Assembly: GCA_030627125.1 (NCBI GenBank)
Contig: DAOUSR010000002.1
Location: 1-61,837 of the forward strand
DNA: 61,837 nucleotides
From: Thioploca sp.
Lineage (GTDB): Bacteria; Pseudomonadota; Gammaproteobacteria; Beggiatoales; Beggiatoaceae
Direction: 5' to 3'
The notes below the pieces were generated by a model. That model did not search any database. It was not told where the DNA came from and worked only from the letters and a program-made list of their open reading frames with translations. The translations under genes were made by a program, and so were the position numbers. Positions within the stretch are counted from its first letter, which is position 1; each line of letters starts with the position of its first letter. This document shows positions 53,003 through 61,837 of the stretch, one piece after another.

Positions 53003-55084
53003 ATGATTCCTTATAAAAAAACGTTTCAATATGGTCAACACAACGTCACACTAGAAACTGGTGAAATTGCTAGACAAGCTGACGGTGCTGTTATGGTAAG
53101 TATTGGAGATACCTCTGTTTTAGTTAGTGTAGTAGGTGATAAAGACACTAATTCAGATAAAGATTTTTTTCCATTAACTGTAGATTACCAAGAACGTTCT
53201 TATGCAGCTGGACGAATTCCTGGCAGTTTTTTCAAACGTGAAGGTCGTCCGAGCGAGAAAGAAATTTTAACTTCCCGTTTAATAGATCGACCATTACGAC
53301 CATTATTCCCTAATGGTTTTAATTGTGACGTTCAAATAGTTGCTACTGTTATGTCATTGGATCCAGATATTGATCCAGATATTCCAGCTTTAATTGGTTC
53401 TTCGGCGGCTCTGGCTATTTCTGGTTTACCGTTCAATGGTCCAGTTGGAGCATCCCGGGTTGGTTATATAAACGGTGAATATGTTCTAAATCCTACTTTG
53501 ACTCAACTTGACAATTCTGCTTTAGAACTTGTTGTTGCTGGTACTAAAACAGCTGTCTTGATGGTTGAATCTGAAGCTAATGAACTAACTGAAGAAATTA
53601 TGTTAAATGCAGTATTATTTGGACATCAACAAATGCAAATTGTTATTGATGCGATAAATGATATGGCTGCTAATGTAGCAAAACCAGTTTGGGACTGGCA
53701 ACCTAAACCAGTTGATGAAAATTTAACTGCTAAGGTTATTGAACTGGCAAAATCTCGTTTGCAAGCAGGTTATAAAATTCAAGATAAACTGTTACGACGT
53801 ACAACAGTAACTGGTATTTGTAAAGAGATTGCTAAACAGTTATCTAGTATCGAAACCGAAGAGTGGACAGAAAGACAAGTATTTTCAGAGCTAGAAAAGT
53901 TGGAAAAGAATATTGTACGTGGAGAAATTATCTCTGGTAAAAATCGGATTGATGGACGTGATAACAAAACAGTAAGGCCGATAACGGTACGTACTGGAGT
54001 ACTAGCACGCACTCATGGTTCAGCTTTATTTACTCGAGGCGAAACACAAGCTTTAGTAGTCGCTACTTTAGGTACTGAACGTGACTCTCAAGTGATTGAT
54101 GCTCTTGAAGGAGAATATAAGGATAATTTTATTTTTCATTATAATTTTCCTCCTTATTGTGTGGGTGAAATTGGTAGAGTTGGAACACCAAAACGGCGGG
54201 AAATTGGTCATGGTCGTTTAGCAAAACGTGGTGTACAAGCAATTATGCCAGCTCCAGAAGATTTTCCTTATTCAATTCGGATCGTATCAGAAATTACTGA
54301 ATCTAATGGGTCTAGTTCGATGGCCAGTGTCTGCGGTTCTTCGCTTGCTTTGATGGATGCTGCTGTACCAATTAGAGCTCCAGTCGCTGGGATTGCGATG
54401 GGTTTGATTAAGGAACAAGATAAGTTTGTAGTACTGTCTGATATTATGGGTGATGAAGATCATCTAGGTGATATGGATTTTAAGGTAGCTGGCACAACTA
54501 GTGGCATAACTGCTTTTCAAATGGACATCAAAATTGATGGTATCACCCGTGAAATTATGGAAACAGCTTTAGCTCAAGCTAGAGAAGGCCGTTTACATAT
54601 TTTAGATATAATGCAAAAAGGTTTTGGTGAACCACGAGTTGAAATGTCAAAATATGCTCCACGCATTGAGACATTCCGAATTAAAACTGATAAAATTCGT
54701 GATGTTATTGGTAAAGGAGGAGCTACTATTCGTTCTATTACTGATGAAACTGGTGCTATTGTAGATATTACCGATGAAGGTATTGTAACAATTGCGTCAG
54801 TAGATTTGGAAGCAGGTCAGGAAGCTCGGCGTTTGGTTGAAGAGATTACTTCTGATATTGAAGTCGGTAAAATCTATGAAGGTAAAGTTGCTAAGTTAAT
54901 GGATTTCGGAGCTTTTGTAACTATTTTACCGGGTAAAGATGGTTTAGTTCATATCTCTCAAATCTGTGCAGAACGAGTTGCTAAAGTTAGTGATAAACTT
55001 AAAGAAGGGGAAACTGTTAAAGTCAAAGTATTAGAAATTGATAAACAAGGCCGAATTCGTTTAAGCATGAAAGCTATTGAATAA
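53003..55084 (+). CDS. pnp: Polyribonucleotide nucleotidyltransferase
   Basis: [48 protein letters not shown] and S1 domains. Confidence 0.99.
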   Translation: MIPYKKTFQYGQHNVTLETGEIARQADGAVMVSIGDTSVLVSVVGDKDTNSDKDFFPLTVDYQERSYAAGRIPGSFFKREGRPSEKEILTSRLIDRPLRPLFPNGFNCDVQIVATVMSLDPDIDPDIPALIGSSAALAISGLPFNGPVGASRVGYINGEYVLNPTLTQLDNSALELVVAGTKTAVLMVESEANELTEEIMLNAVLFGHQQMQIVIDAINDMAANVAKPVWDWQPKPVDENLTAKVIELAKSRLQAGYKIQDKLLRRTTVTGICKEIAKQLSSIETEEWTERQVFSELEKLEKNIVRGEIISGKNRIDGRDNKTVRPITVRTGVLARTHGSALFTRGETQALVVATLGTERDSQVIDALEGEYKDNFIFHYNFPPYCVGEIGRVGTPKRREIGHGRLAKRGVQAIMPAPEDFPYSIRIVSEITESNGSSSMASVCGSSLALMDAAVPIRAPVAGIAMGLIKEQDKFVVLSDIMGDEDHLGDMDFKVAGTTSGITAFQMDIKIDGITREIMETALAQAREGRLHILDIMQKGFGEPRVEMSKYAPRIETFRIKTDKIRDVIGKGGATIRSITDETGAIVDITDEGIVTIASVDLEAGQEARRLVEEITSDIEVGKIYEGKVAKLMDFGAFVTILPGKDGLVHISQICAERVAKVSDKLKEGETVKVKVLEIDKQGRIRLSMKAIE

Positions 55085-55101
55085 TAAGTTTTAATTTTAG
55101 A

Positions 55102-55125
55102 ATAAGCCTCTTTTGGGGGGCTTAT
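55102..55125. terminator. Hairpin between convergent pnp and queC
   Basis: ATAAGCCtcttttggggGGCTTAT; no clear U-tract. Confidence 0.4.
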
Positions 55126-55175
55126 GTTAGCCTAAATAATTTCTCCTCCAGAACCGCTAATTTAGATATTTGAAA

Positions 55176-55850
55176 TTATATATATTTAATTGGATCAGTA
55201 ACTTGTAAAGCATTAAATCCCTCCTTGCGTAATCTACAAGCATCACACATACCACAAGCATCACCAGCAAGATTAGGCTGATAACAAGAAATAGTCATCC
55301 CGTAATCTACTCCTAAGTTTAGTCCCTGTTGAATAATTTCAGCTTTACTAAGGTTAATTAACGGAGTATGTACTTTAAAAGCATTGCCTTCTACTCCGGC
55401 TTTTGTTGCAAGATTAGCCATTTTTTCAAAAGCTGCAATGAATTCTGGACGGCAGTCTGGATAACCAGAATAGTCGATGGCATTAACCCCAATGAATAAA
55501 TCATAAGCTGATAATACTTCAGCCCATCCCAAAGCTAAAGTTAGAAATACACTATTACGAGCTGGGACATAAGTTATTGGAATGTCTTGAAATAGGCCAG
55601 TAGTAGGAACATTAATATTAGCATCTGTCAAGGCTGAACCACCAATACTATCCAAATTCAGATGAATGAACTTATGTTCTATAACTCCAATATTTTCAGT
55701 TATTTTTCGAGCAGACTGTAATTCAACTTTATGTCGTTGGCCATAATCAAAACTTAAAGCATAACAGGCATACCCCTGAGATTTAGCAATAGCTAAAGTA
55801 GTAGCTGAATCTAAACCTCCGGAAACTAGTATAACAGCTTTAATCGTCAT
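55176..55850 (-). CDS. queC: 7-cyano-7-deazaguanine synthase
   Basis: [60 protein letters not shown]. Confidence 0.97.
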   Translation of the reverse strand: MTIKAVILVSGGLDSATTLAIAKSQGYACYALSFDYGQRHKVELQSARKITENIGVIEHKFIHLNLDSIGGSALTDANINVPTTGLFQDIPITYVPARNSVFLTLALGWAEVLSAYDLFIGVNAIDYSGYPDCRPEFIAAFEKMANLATKAGVEGNAFKVHTPLINLSKAEIIQQGLNLGVDYGMTISCYQPNLAGDACGMCDACRLRKEGFNALQVTDPIKYI

Positions 55851-57076
55851 TTTTCTAATAGTGTTTCTTGAGTTGGAGTATCTTGAGGAGTTGTATCTTC
55901 AACTGATACAGTGTTATTTAGCTTATTATTGATAAATTCTTGCCAAAATTGGTTAGCATACAGTTCAAGTGTTCTATTTACATCAGTATTGAACTGTTCA
56001 TTAAGAAATTTTGTTACGGTTTTTTCAATATTTTGTTTAGCTTCAAACGTCAATTTTTCGTTAGTATCTTCTAACTTGTGAATCCTAACTCGTAATTGGC
56101 GTAATTCAATTTTTAATAATTCAATCTCTTCATTATGCATATAAGAAGTGGTGGTCATAGGCTGATTAGGATGTGAAAATGTATTTCTGCTTAATGCCAG
56201 CTTAACATTATGATTCCAAAAAAACTTTATTTTTCTAGCAACTTTTTTATTTTTATACATTAAAACCATAATAATAAATATTATAAACCACCACCAATAG
56301 CTAAATGAATTACTAGTTGGTTCTGGAATTGGTTCCTCTATATTTGTTATATCTGTTACCAGTAATTTATTAAACCATGCCCTAAAATATTCATGCAGTT
56401 CTTCATATTTATTTCCCGATATATTACCAGCATGTTGGGCCAATAAAGTTAATTCTTCTTGGTTATTAAGCCAATTTTTTAATTGCTTAACATCACTGGT
56501 TGAAGTTTCATTAGGTTTAATAAAATGGGATATAGCCTGTTTATATTCATCTTGTAAAATATTACCATGATCAAGATAATGTAACCTATATATATGATAA
56601 TTTTTGCCTTTCCACCGCCAAGATTCATTTGCGCTTTTCTTTAGCATTAGTAGACGCATTAAATTTGGATCAGGATAACCGAGAGGTTCTTGTTGTTTCA
56701 TGTAGGTAATTATTGACTGGAATTTTTTTTGTCTGATAGCTGTCCAATTTTTAGTTATATTCGTCCACGAACTGAAAGAATTACGTTCATTCAAAATATT
56801 ACGGGCATAGATTTTTACTCCACCTAAAGGGTCTGCAATAAATTGAAATTCACCCCATACTGCATCCCACCAATTGGTTAATTTATCTTCTGGAGATTCA
56901 GGCAGTGTTATAATTTGGAAACGATATAAACCGGGGACTATTTTATCATTGGTATAAAAATGCTGCCAACTACTAGTTCCATTAGGTTTGTGCATTACAA
57001 AAGTATAATAAGTAGTATCTGCATAACTTAGGTTAAATCCTAAGCACAAGAATATGCTAATAATAATTTTTTTCAT
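55847..57076 (-). CDS. Exported, single-TM membrane protein with cytoplasmic coiled coil, unknown function
   Basis: Signal peptide [36 protein letters not shown]; coiled-coil C-terminus. Confidence 0.65.
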   Translation of the reverse strand: MKKIIISIFLCLGFNLSYADTTYYTFVMHKPNGTSSWQHFYTNDKIVPGLYRFQIITLPESPEDKLTNWWDAVWGEFQFIADPLGGVKIYARNILNERNSFSSWTNITKNWTAIRQKKFQSIITYMKQQEPLGYPDPNLMRLLMLKKSANESWRWKGKNYHIYRLHYLDHGNILQDEYKQAISHFIKPNETSTSDVKQLKNWLNNQEELTLLAQHAGNISGNKYEELHEYFRAWFNKLLVTDITNIEEPIPEPTSNSFSYWWWFIIFIIMVLMYKNKKVARKIKFFWNHNVKLALSRNTFSHPNQPMTTTSYMHNEEIELLKIELRQLRVRIHKLEDTNEKLTFEAKQNIEKTVTKFLNEQFNTDVNRTLELYANQFWQEFINNKLNNTVSVEDTTPQDTPTQETLLEK

Positions 57077-57158
57077 AATTTTTTCTCGATTAATCTCGTT
57101 CTATATTTTAACCTAATTTGTCTACCTAATGTCTTTGCTAAATTTTGTCGTTTACATA

Positions 57159-57200
57159 AAGCAATTCTCAATTAAGTATTCATAATTAAGAATTGCTATA
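57159..57200. repeat. Short palindromic variant of MITE-like family 1
   Basis: AAGCAATTCTCAATTAAGTATTCATAATTAAGAATTGCTATA. Confidence 0.6.
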
Positions 57201-57212
57201 GTTCTACCCATC

Positions 57213-59192
57213 TTACATAGATGAATCTGACATCTTTTTAAAAATCTTAATCAACCAATAATGACTCATAAGAGATTCTAAAGTTTTAAGTGCTGATTGT
57301 AGATTAACTGCAAAATCCCGATTTTGAATATCAACAATCAACTTATAAATCAGTTCAAATGTAAGTCTGTCTTCCTTATCCATATAGATAAATTGACCAT
57401 TATGCACATTATTTAATCTATCTATTTCGGTCTTGCCAACTTTACCGGTTATAGCAGTTTCCCTTATATCACGAAATAGCATAAAGTTAATTTCTTCATA
57501 ATTAAACACCAATTCATTGAAATTCTTAACTCGGGATGGAAAACCTAGATCGCTCACCTGTAAAAAACCAATAACAAAAGATAAGTTAGGATTTTTTATC
57601 AATAAATGTTCTGGTAATTTACGACTACCTAGTTTCAAACGGTCAATATCAATATTTTTTAGCAAAGTATTGAATGCTTCTGCAACTGTAATTAGTTTAC
57701 CTATATCGTCACTATCACTGATTATTACCAATTTTTCATATTCATCTTCCAATACCGCTTTTTCCTTTTCTAAATAATCTATTACTAAACTACTATCTGG
57801 TAAATTAATCGTTTGTACTGTTGTAGCAGGTGATTGAATAGATGTTGGAGAGTCTGGAGAAAATCGTAAAGCAGTTAATTCATCTAAAATTAATTTGAGA
57901 GATTCTCTAACTTCTTCTTCAAAATTAGATGGTTTAGCTTTTGGAATTAACGGTTTATCTGGAGTTGCTGGTAATGGAATTGCTTGATTTCTGAAACGGT
58001 AATAATGTGATGCTCGGTTTAACATTTCACGAATAGAATCTTGTGATAAAATATCCGTCAAATCTTCTGAAGTAAACAGTTTATTTATATCTATCCCTTG
58101 TTCTTGAGCCTTTAAAGATAATAGTCTTTTCAGTTGCTCCTCGGAAGGTTTATTCAATACAATTTGACATTGAGAAACTCTACCAATTACTGAACCATCA
58201 AAAAATGCTTTGAAATACTCCCATCTGTCCGGAAATAAATTAAGAATAATCAGACTATTAGGCACATGAGTAAATAATTCTTTAATTGCATCCCCAAACC
58301 GATGTAATAGTTGTTTATTATATTCAAGCCCCAAACCTTCTAGCTGGTCAAACATTATGATTAAAGGTTCATCCATGATTGATAATTTGCCAAATACCAT
58401 CATTGCATCTAAGGAAAATGCTTCCTTACTACCTTCATCTTTCCAATTTTTCAGCCCAACACTGTTAGATTCTGCAACATCTAGTTCACTGGCGGATAAC
58501 CATTTACCCACTAATCTTTTTTTATTTGGATCGGAATAGCTACAAAATTTAACGATGCCTTTTAAAATAGTAGTTGCATAACCCACATCACCATAGCATC
58601 TTTTCCACCAACCATCGATAAGTATTTCAATACGTTGCCAATATTCCCGCTTATTTCTAGCTCCTTCACGGCCTAACTCTTTATAAATATTAAGTGGGTC
58701 TTTGGATAAAACTTCCAAGATATAACGGTCTTTATCGGTCAATCTCCGAAAATAATCTAAAATACCAACAGTTTTAGTATTATTACCTCGAAACTCACGG
58801 AAAGTATTAATAATAATTTTCGAGAAACTGGTTGCTAATAAATGTTCAAGCTGTGAATATGGACTATTCGGTACTTTTTCGACTAAAGATTCTAAAACTC
58901 TACTATAAGTATGATATAAAACTGAATCAATATTGTTAGGTTGCCGAATGAATAATAAACGATTGCTGGCTAACCGTTCGGTCGCTAATCGCATCATCAT
59001 ATGAGTTTTACCAATACCTGGTTCTCCAGTAACTACAGCTCCTTTAGTTTGGTGATTTTCGGTATCGGCCTTAATATCATCTATAACCGAATTTAATCGA
59101 ATAAACTCAGTTTGATATACTTCTTTTAAATCTGTATGGTGCTGAAAAGGTGTATCAACTCGACTATTGCTAAAAGGATTAATTTGTTTCAT
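57213..59192 (-). CDS. Large AAA+/STAND-type P-loop ATPase of unknown function
   Basis: Walker A GEPGIGKTHMMMRLATERL; Walker B-like LIIMFDQLEGL; start moved to MKQINPFSNSRVDTPFQHH. Confidence 0.75.
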   Translation of the reverse strand: MKQINPFSNSRVDTPFQHHTDLKEVYQTEFIRLNSVIDDIKADTENHQTKGAVVTGEPGIGKTHMMMRLATERLASNRLLFIRQPNNIDSVLYHTYSRVLESLVEKVPNSPYSQLEHLLATSFSKIIINTFREFRGNNTKTVGILDYFRRLTDKDRYILEVLSKDPLNIYKELGREGARNKREYWQRIEILIDGWWKRCYGDVGYATTILKGIVKFCSYSDPNKKRLVGKWLSASELDVAESNSVGLKNWKDEGSKEAFSLDAMMVFGKLSIMDEPLIIMFDQLEGLGLEYNKQLLHRFGDAIKELFTHVPNSLIILNLFPDRWEYFKAFFDGSVIGRVSQCQIVLNKPSEEQLKRLLSLKAQEQGIDINKLFTSEDLTDILSQDSIREMLNRASHYYRFRNQAIPLPATPDKPLIPKAKPSNFEEEVRESLKLILDELTALRFSPDSPTSIQSPATTVQTINLPDSSLVIDYLEKEKAVLEDEYEKLVIISDSDDIGKLITVAEAFNTLLKNIDIDRLKLGSRKLPEHLLIKNPNLSFVIGFLQVSDLGFPSRVKNFNELVFNYEEINFMLFRDIRETAITGKVGKTEIDRLNNVHNGQFIYMDKEDRLTFELIYKLIVDIQNRDFAVNLQSALKTLESLMSHYWLIKIFKKMSDSSM

Positions 59193-59259
59193 TTGTATTC
59201 TTAAATTATAAATATTTTTTGGATTTTCTATACGCAAATATGGTTCTATAGCAATTTTT

Positions 59260-59349
59260 GGTAGTCCTAAACAAAGTAGTGTTAAACCTACTAGATTTTT
59301 GAAACATAGTAGGTTTTTTTAAGTAATCACTACATTAGTTAGGACTACC
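59260..59349. repeat. Long near-palindromic element with nested hairpin
   Basis: Terminal arms GGTAGTCCTAA/TTAGGACTACC; inner AACCTACTA...TAGTAGGTTTTTTT. Confidence 0.75.
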
Positions 59350-60170
59350 TGCGTAACATATCAGTTAATAATATTTAGCTATATTGAAGTAACCATCACT
59401 ACACATTAGTATAACTTATATATCATTGCAGTAAAACTTAGGAACAATTATAATTAAAAATAATTATTCAACTATCAAGTGGTAAAATATGCTTTCTTTA
59501 ACAATTTACTATTTAAACCAACTTGTTCATCCAACTTTTATTTGTTGTACTAAAGGTAATGTTGGAATTTAATAATTCTGCACAGTGATTGATAATATTA
59601 GCATTATAATGGCAATATTGTTCCCATGCGATTTAAAAACTTTTTAGAATTTTTTAGCTAGAAGAGAGAGTCGTTGCCTTATGCTGTAATTAAAGCTTTA
59701 TTATGTGATTTGTAATACCAGTTTCAGCCAATGATGTTTCTAAGGAAACAGTATTGTGTCATATTAAATATATAATATTATCCTTTAGAGCAATATCAAT
59801 AACTTTTAGGATAGAATCATAAATAGGTTCTAGTAATAATTTATCAATACATGTTGGACAATTCATAGTTTTTTTTCTGAGGATAAGTGGTAATTAAGAT
59901 ACAATTATAGCATTTTCCGATTCGGTAAGTGTATTTTATACAGCAATTTCCACTATAAAACACATAAAAAGAGTATAAATCATAAATAGTTTTCGTAAAG
60001 TTATATTTCAAAATAAAACTTATGCTTCAATACTTACGAAGCTTTGCTTTGAATTTCAACATATATTCCCTTAACTTAATATGGCATAGTAGGTAATTAC
60101 AAAAAAATGTAATTTTCAGTAGTTAAGCGAAAAGGTAGTATTTCTTTAAAGGAGGGCGAACACATCAATG

Positions 60171-60263
60171 CCATTAAGTTAAGGGCAAAGGATTTGCCCC
60201 TACGTAACATAATTATTTATAGGGGTAATCCCTTTACCTGGCCTAAATTTTTAACTTAAGGGC
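60171..60263. repeat. Family 3 intergenic repeat
   Basis: CATTAAGTTAAGGGCAAAGGATTTGCCCCTACGTAACATAATTATTTATAGGGGTAATCCC... Confidence 0.6.
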
Positions 60264-60384
60264 AGTGATACTGGTGCATGGGAACCAGAAATTACTTACA
60301 CAGAAAATTTTCAAATAGGCAAAATTTATTTTGCAATGGATGAATTGCACTTCTTAATTTGCAAAAAAATTTTGAACTTCAGAT

Positions 60385-61197
60385 ATGAAAAAACTTATTA
60401 TAGCAATGATTTTAGCGGCCACTTTAGGTGGAGCTAAAGCTTATCTTGATTATCAATTAGGTCGAGAACTGGATAAAATAACAAATCAAATTACTGCTGA
60501 ATATTCTCAAATCAGTAGTTCGTTATTAGGTCAAGTTATTATAGAAAATGTGCATTTAGACTCATATATGCAAGTTTATATTAATAGAATTATATTGCAT
60601 AAGGCATATCAATTTTACCCTAATTTGCCAAAGTCAATGTCTTTAAATTTAGAAGGGGTGCGAATTCCCATAGCTAATACCATGCAACCTATCCCACTCC
60701 TTATTTCAGCTTTTGGCTATGAGCCGTATTACATTAGCTTAAAAGAACTATATGATTTAGGTTATGCTAATATAAATGCTGATATATCTTTAGATGCAAA
60801 ATTACAAGATAATCAACTATCGGTATTGGGAATAATTGACGCTAATATTTGGGGGAAATTTACTCTATCAGCCGAATTAAATAAAGTTTCTAACTCCTTT
60901 AATACAATGGAATTAGTATCTTTTCAATTGAAATATATTGATAATGGATTAGTAAATAAAGCAATTTCTCATTTAGCACTTCGTAATAAAATTACCTTGA
61001 TGCAATTACAACAAAATTTTATATCTAAATTAAATAATGATATTAAACAACCAGATATTACTAATAATCTACGGCAATTTATTCAAAATCCTAGGGGTTT
61101 AACCCTAAATTTACAACCAAATTTTCCAATGAATATAAGTGTATTAAAAACCTTTCCTATACAAAAATTTAAGTTAAACATTACTGCTTCAAATTAA
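60385..61197 (+). CDS. Exported hypothetical protein (270 aa)
   Basis: N-terminal signal/TM MKKLIIAMILAATLGGAKA; no recognised domain. Confidence 0.55.
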   Translation: MKKLIIAMILAATLGGAKAYLDYQLGRELDKITNQITAEYSQISSSLLGQVIIENVHLDSYMQVYINRIILHKAYQFYPNLPKSMSLNLEGVRIPIANTMQPIPLLISAFGYEPYYISLKELYDLGYANINADISLDAKLQDNQLSVLGIIDANIWGKFTLSAELNKVSNSFNTMELVSFQLKYIDNGLVNKAISHLALRNKITLMQLQQNFISKLNNDIKQPDITNNLRQFIQNPRGLTLNLQPNFPMNISVLKTFPIQKFKLNITASN

Positions 61198-61206
61198 GAT
61201 GATTTT

Positions 61207-61285
61207 TATAGCATTTCCCAATTGAATGAGTTATATCAATACAAAATTTTGATATTTATATCTCATTTCATTAAGAATTGCTATA
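61207..61285. repeat. MITE-like family 1 copy (cleanest full-length copy)
   Basis: TATAGCATTTCCCAATTGAATGAGTTATATCAATACAAAATTTTGATATTTATATCTCATTTCATTAAGAATTGCTATA, TIR TATAGCAnTTC. Confidence 0.8.
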
Positions 61286-61350
61286 AATTGTGGCAGAACC
61301 ACCCAATGCCAAGACAGAGCCTTGGCACTAGAAAACTATTAAATACTCAG

Positions 61351-61837
61351 CTATATCGAAATTCCCCAAGCACTTAAACATATAACCATCAATGTATTTG
61401 GCATCAAACCGAGCAATAAAACAGCCAACGCATTCGCACTTAGAGCAAATCGCATATCTGTACTAGCTTCAATTGGAGTTAAATCTGTAGGTTTATCGAA
61501 ATACATAAATTTAATAATACGCAAGTAATAAAATGCTCCAATAACTGCAAATAGTACTGCTATAACTGCCAACCAGATAAAACCAGCATTGATAACCTGT
61601 GCTAATACTGCCCATTTAGCCCAAAACCCTACCATCGGTGGTATTCCAGCCATTGATAACATAATAATTAACATTATAGCTGCATACCAAGGATTTCTGT
61701 CATTCAAGCCTTTGAAATCTTCAATCTTATCTGCCTCAAACCCAGTCCGACTCAACAGAATAATCATCCCAAAAGCTCCCAAAGTCATAATAGTATAAAC
61801 TACAACGTAGAACATGGAAGCCGCATAACCATCTGCA
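61351..61837 (-). CDS. nuoN: NADH-quinone oxidoreductase subunit N, C-terminal part (runs off the window edge)
   Basis: [17 protein letters not shown]...[26 protein letters not shown]...[16 protein letters not shown]; frame open to the edge. Confidence 0.93.
   Translation of the reverse strand, partial: ADGYAASMFYVVVYTIMTLGAFGMIILLSRTGFEADKIEDFKGLNDRNPWYAAIMLIIMLSMAGIPPMVGFWAKWAVLAQVINAGFIWLAVIAVLFAVIGAFYYLRIIKFMYFDKPTDLTPIEASTDMRFALSANALAVLLLGLMPNTLMVICLSAWGISI

Noticed and set aside
55176-55850. queC as part of a 7-deazaguanine DNA modification (Dpd) system
   Set aside because: No dpd genes nearby; ordinary queuosine biosynthesis is the simplest reading.
61207-61285. Family 1 repeats as attL/attR of an integrated element
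   Set aside because: Many dispersed copies at unrelated sites and no integrase or phage genes in the window.

Overview
Low-GC gammaproteobacterial chromosome segment. My guess is a Thiotrichales/Beggiatoa-like lineage, inferred only from gene content and repeat style. The left third (1-16.8 kb) is an almost complete str/S10/spc/alpha ribosomal protein superoperon led by tRNA-Arg(ACG), with no tuf between fusA and rpsJ. The rest is a mosaic of housekeeping genes: tolQ/R/A, dat-ybeD, pgm, ybaB, yafS-rnhA/dnaQ, mnmG, mgtE, por, bpt, dnaX-ffs-tRNA-Ser, trkH, ccmA, lipB, a lipid/glycan glycosyltransferase cluster, rpsO-pnp, queC and the nuoN end. Accessory genes and several families of small intergenic repeats lie between them. 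The most interesting locus is a compact minus-strand run at about 48.9-52.4 kb. In transcription order it holds an unlisted 57-aa ORF, a solo Cas6/Cmx6-like CRISPR RNA endonuclease with no array in view, a DUF1311/LprI-like protein, a toxin-antitoxin-chaperone module (PARP-like ADP-ribosyltransferase, small acidic protein, SecB-like chaperone; resembles CmdTAC phage-defence systems), and a second DUF1311 paralogue. A good sigma70-like promoter precedes the whole run. Other points: an RNase HI-DnaQ fusion, an orphan zinc-ribbon/PD-(D/E)xK (Card1/DUF1887-like) nuclease, tandem tolA-like genes, a por operon lacking the delta ferredoxin subunit, and repeats that supply the stop codons of at least three ORFs.
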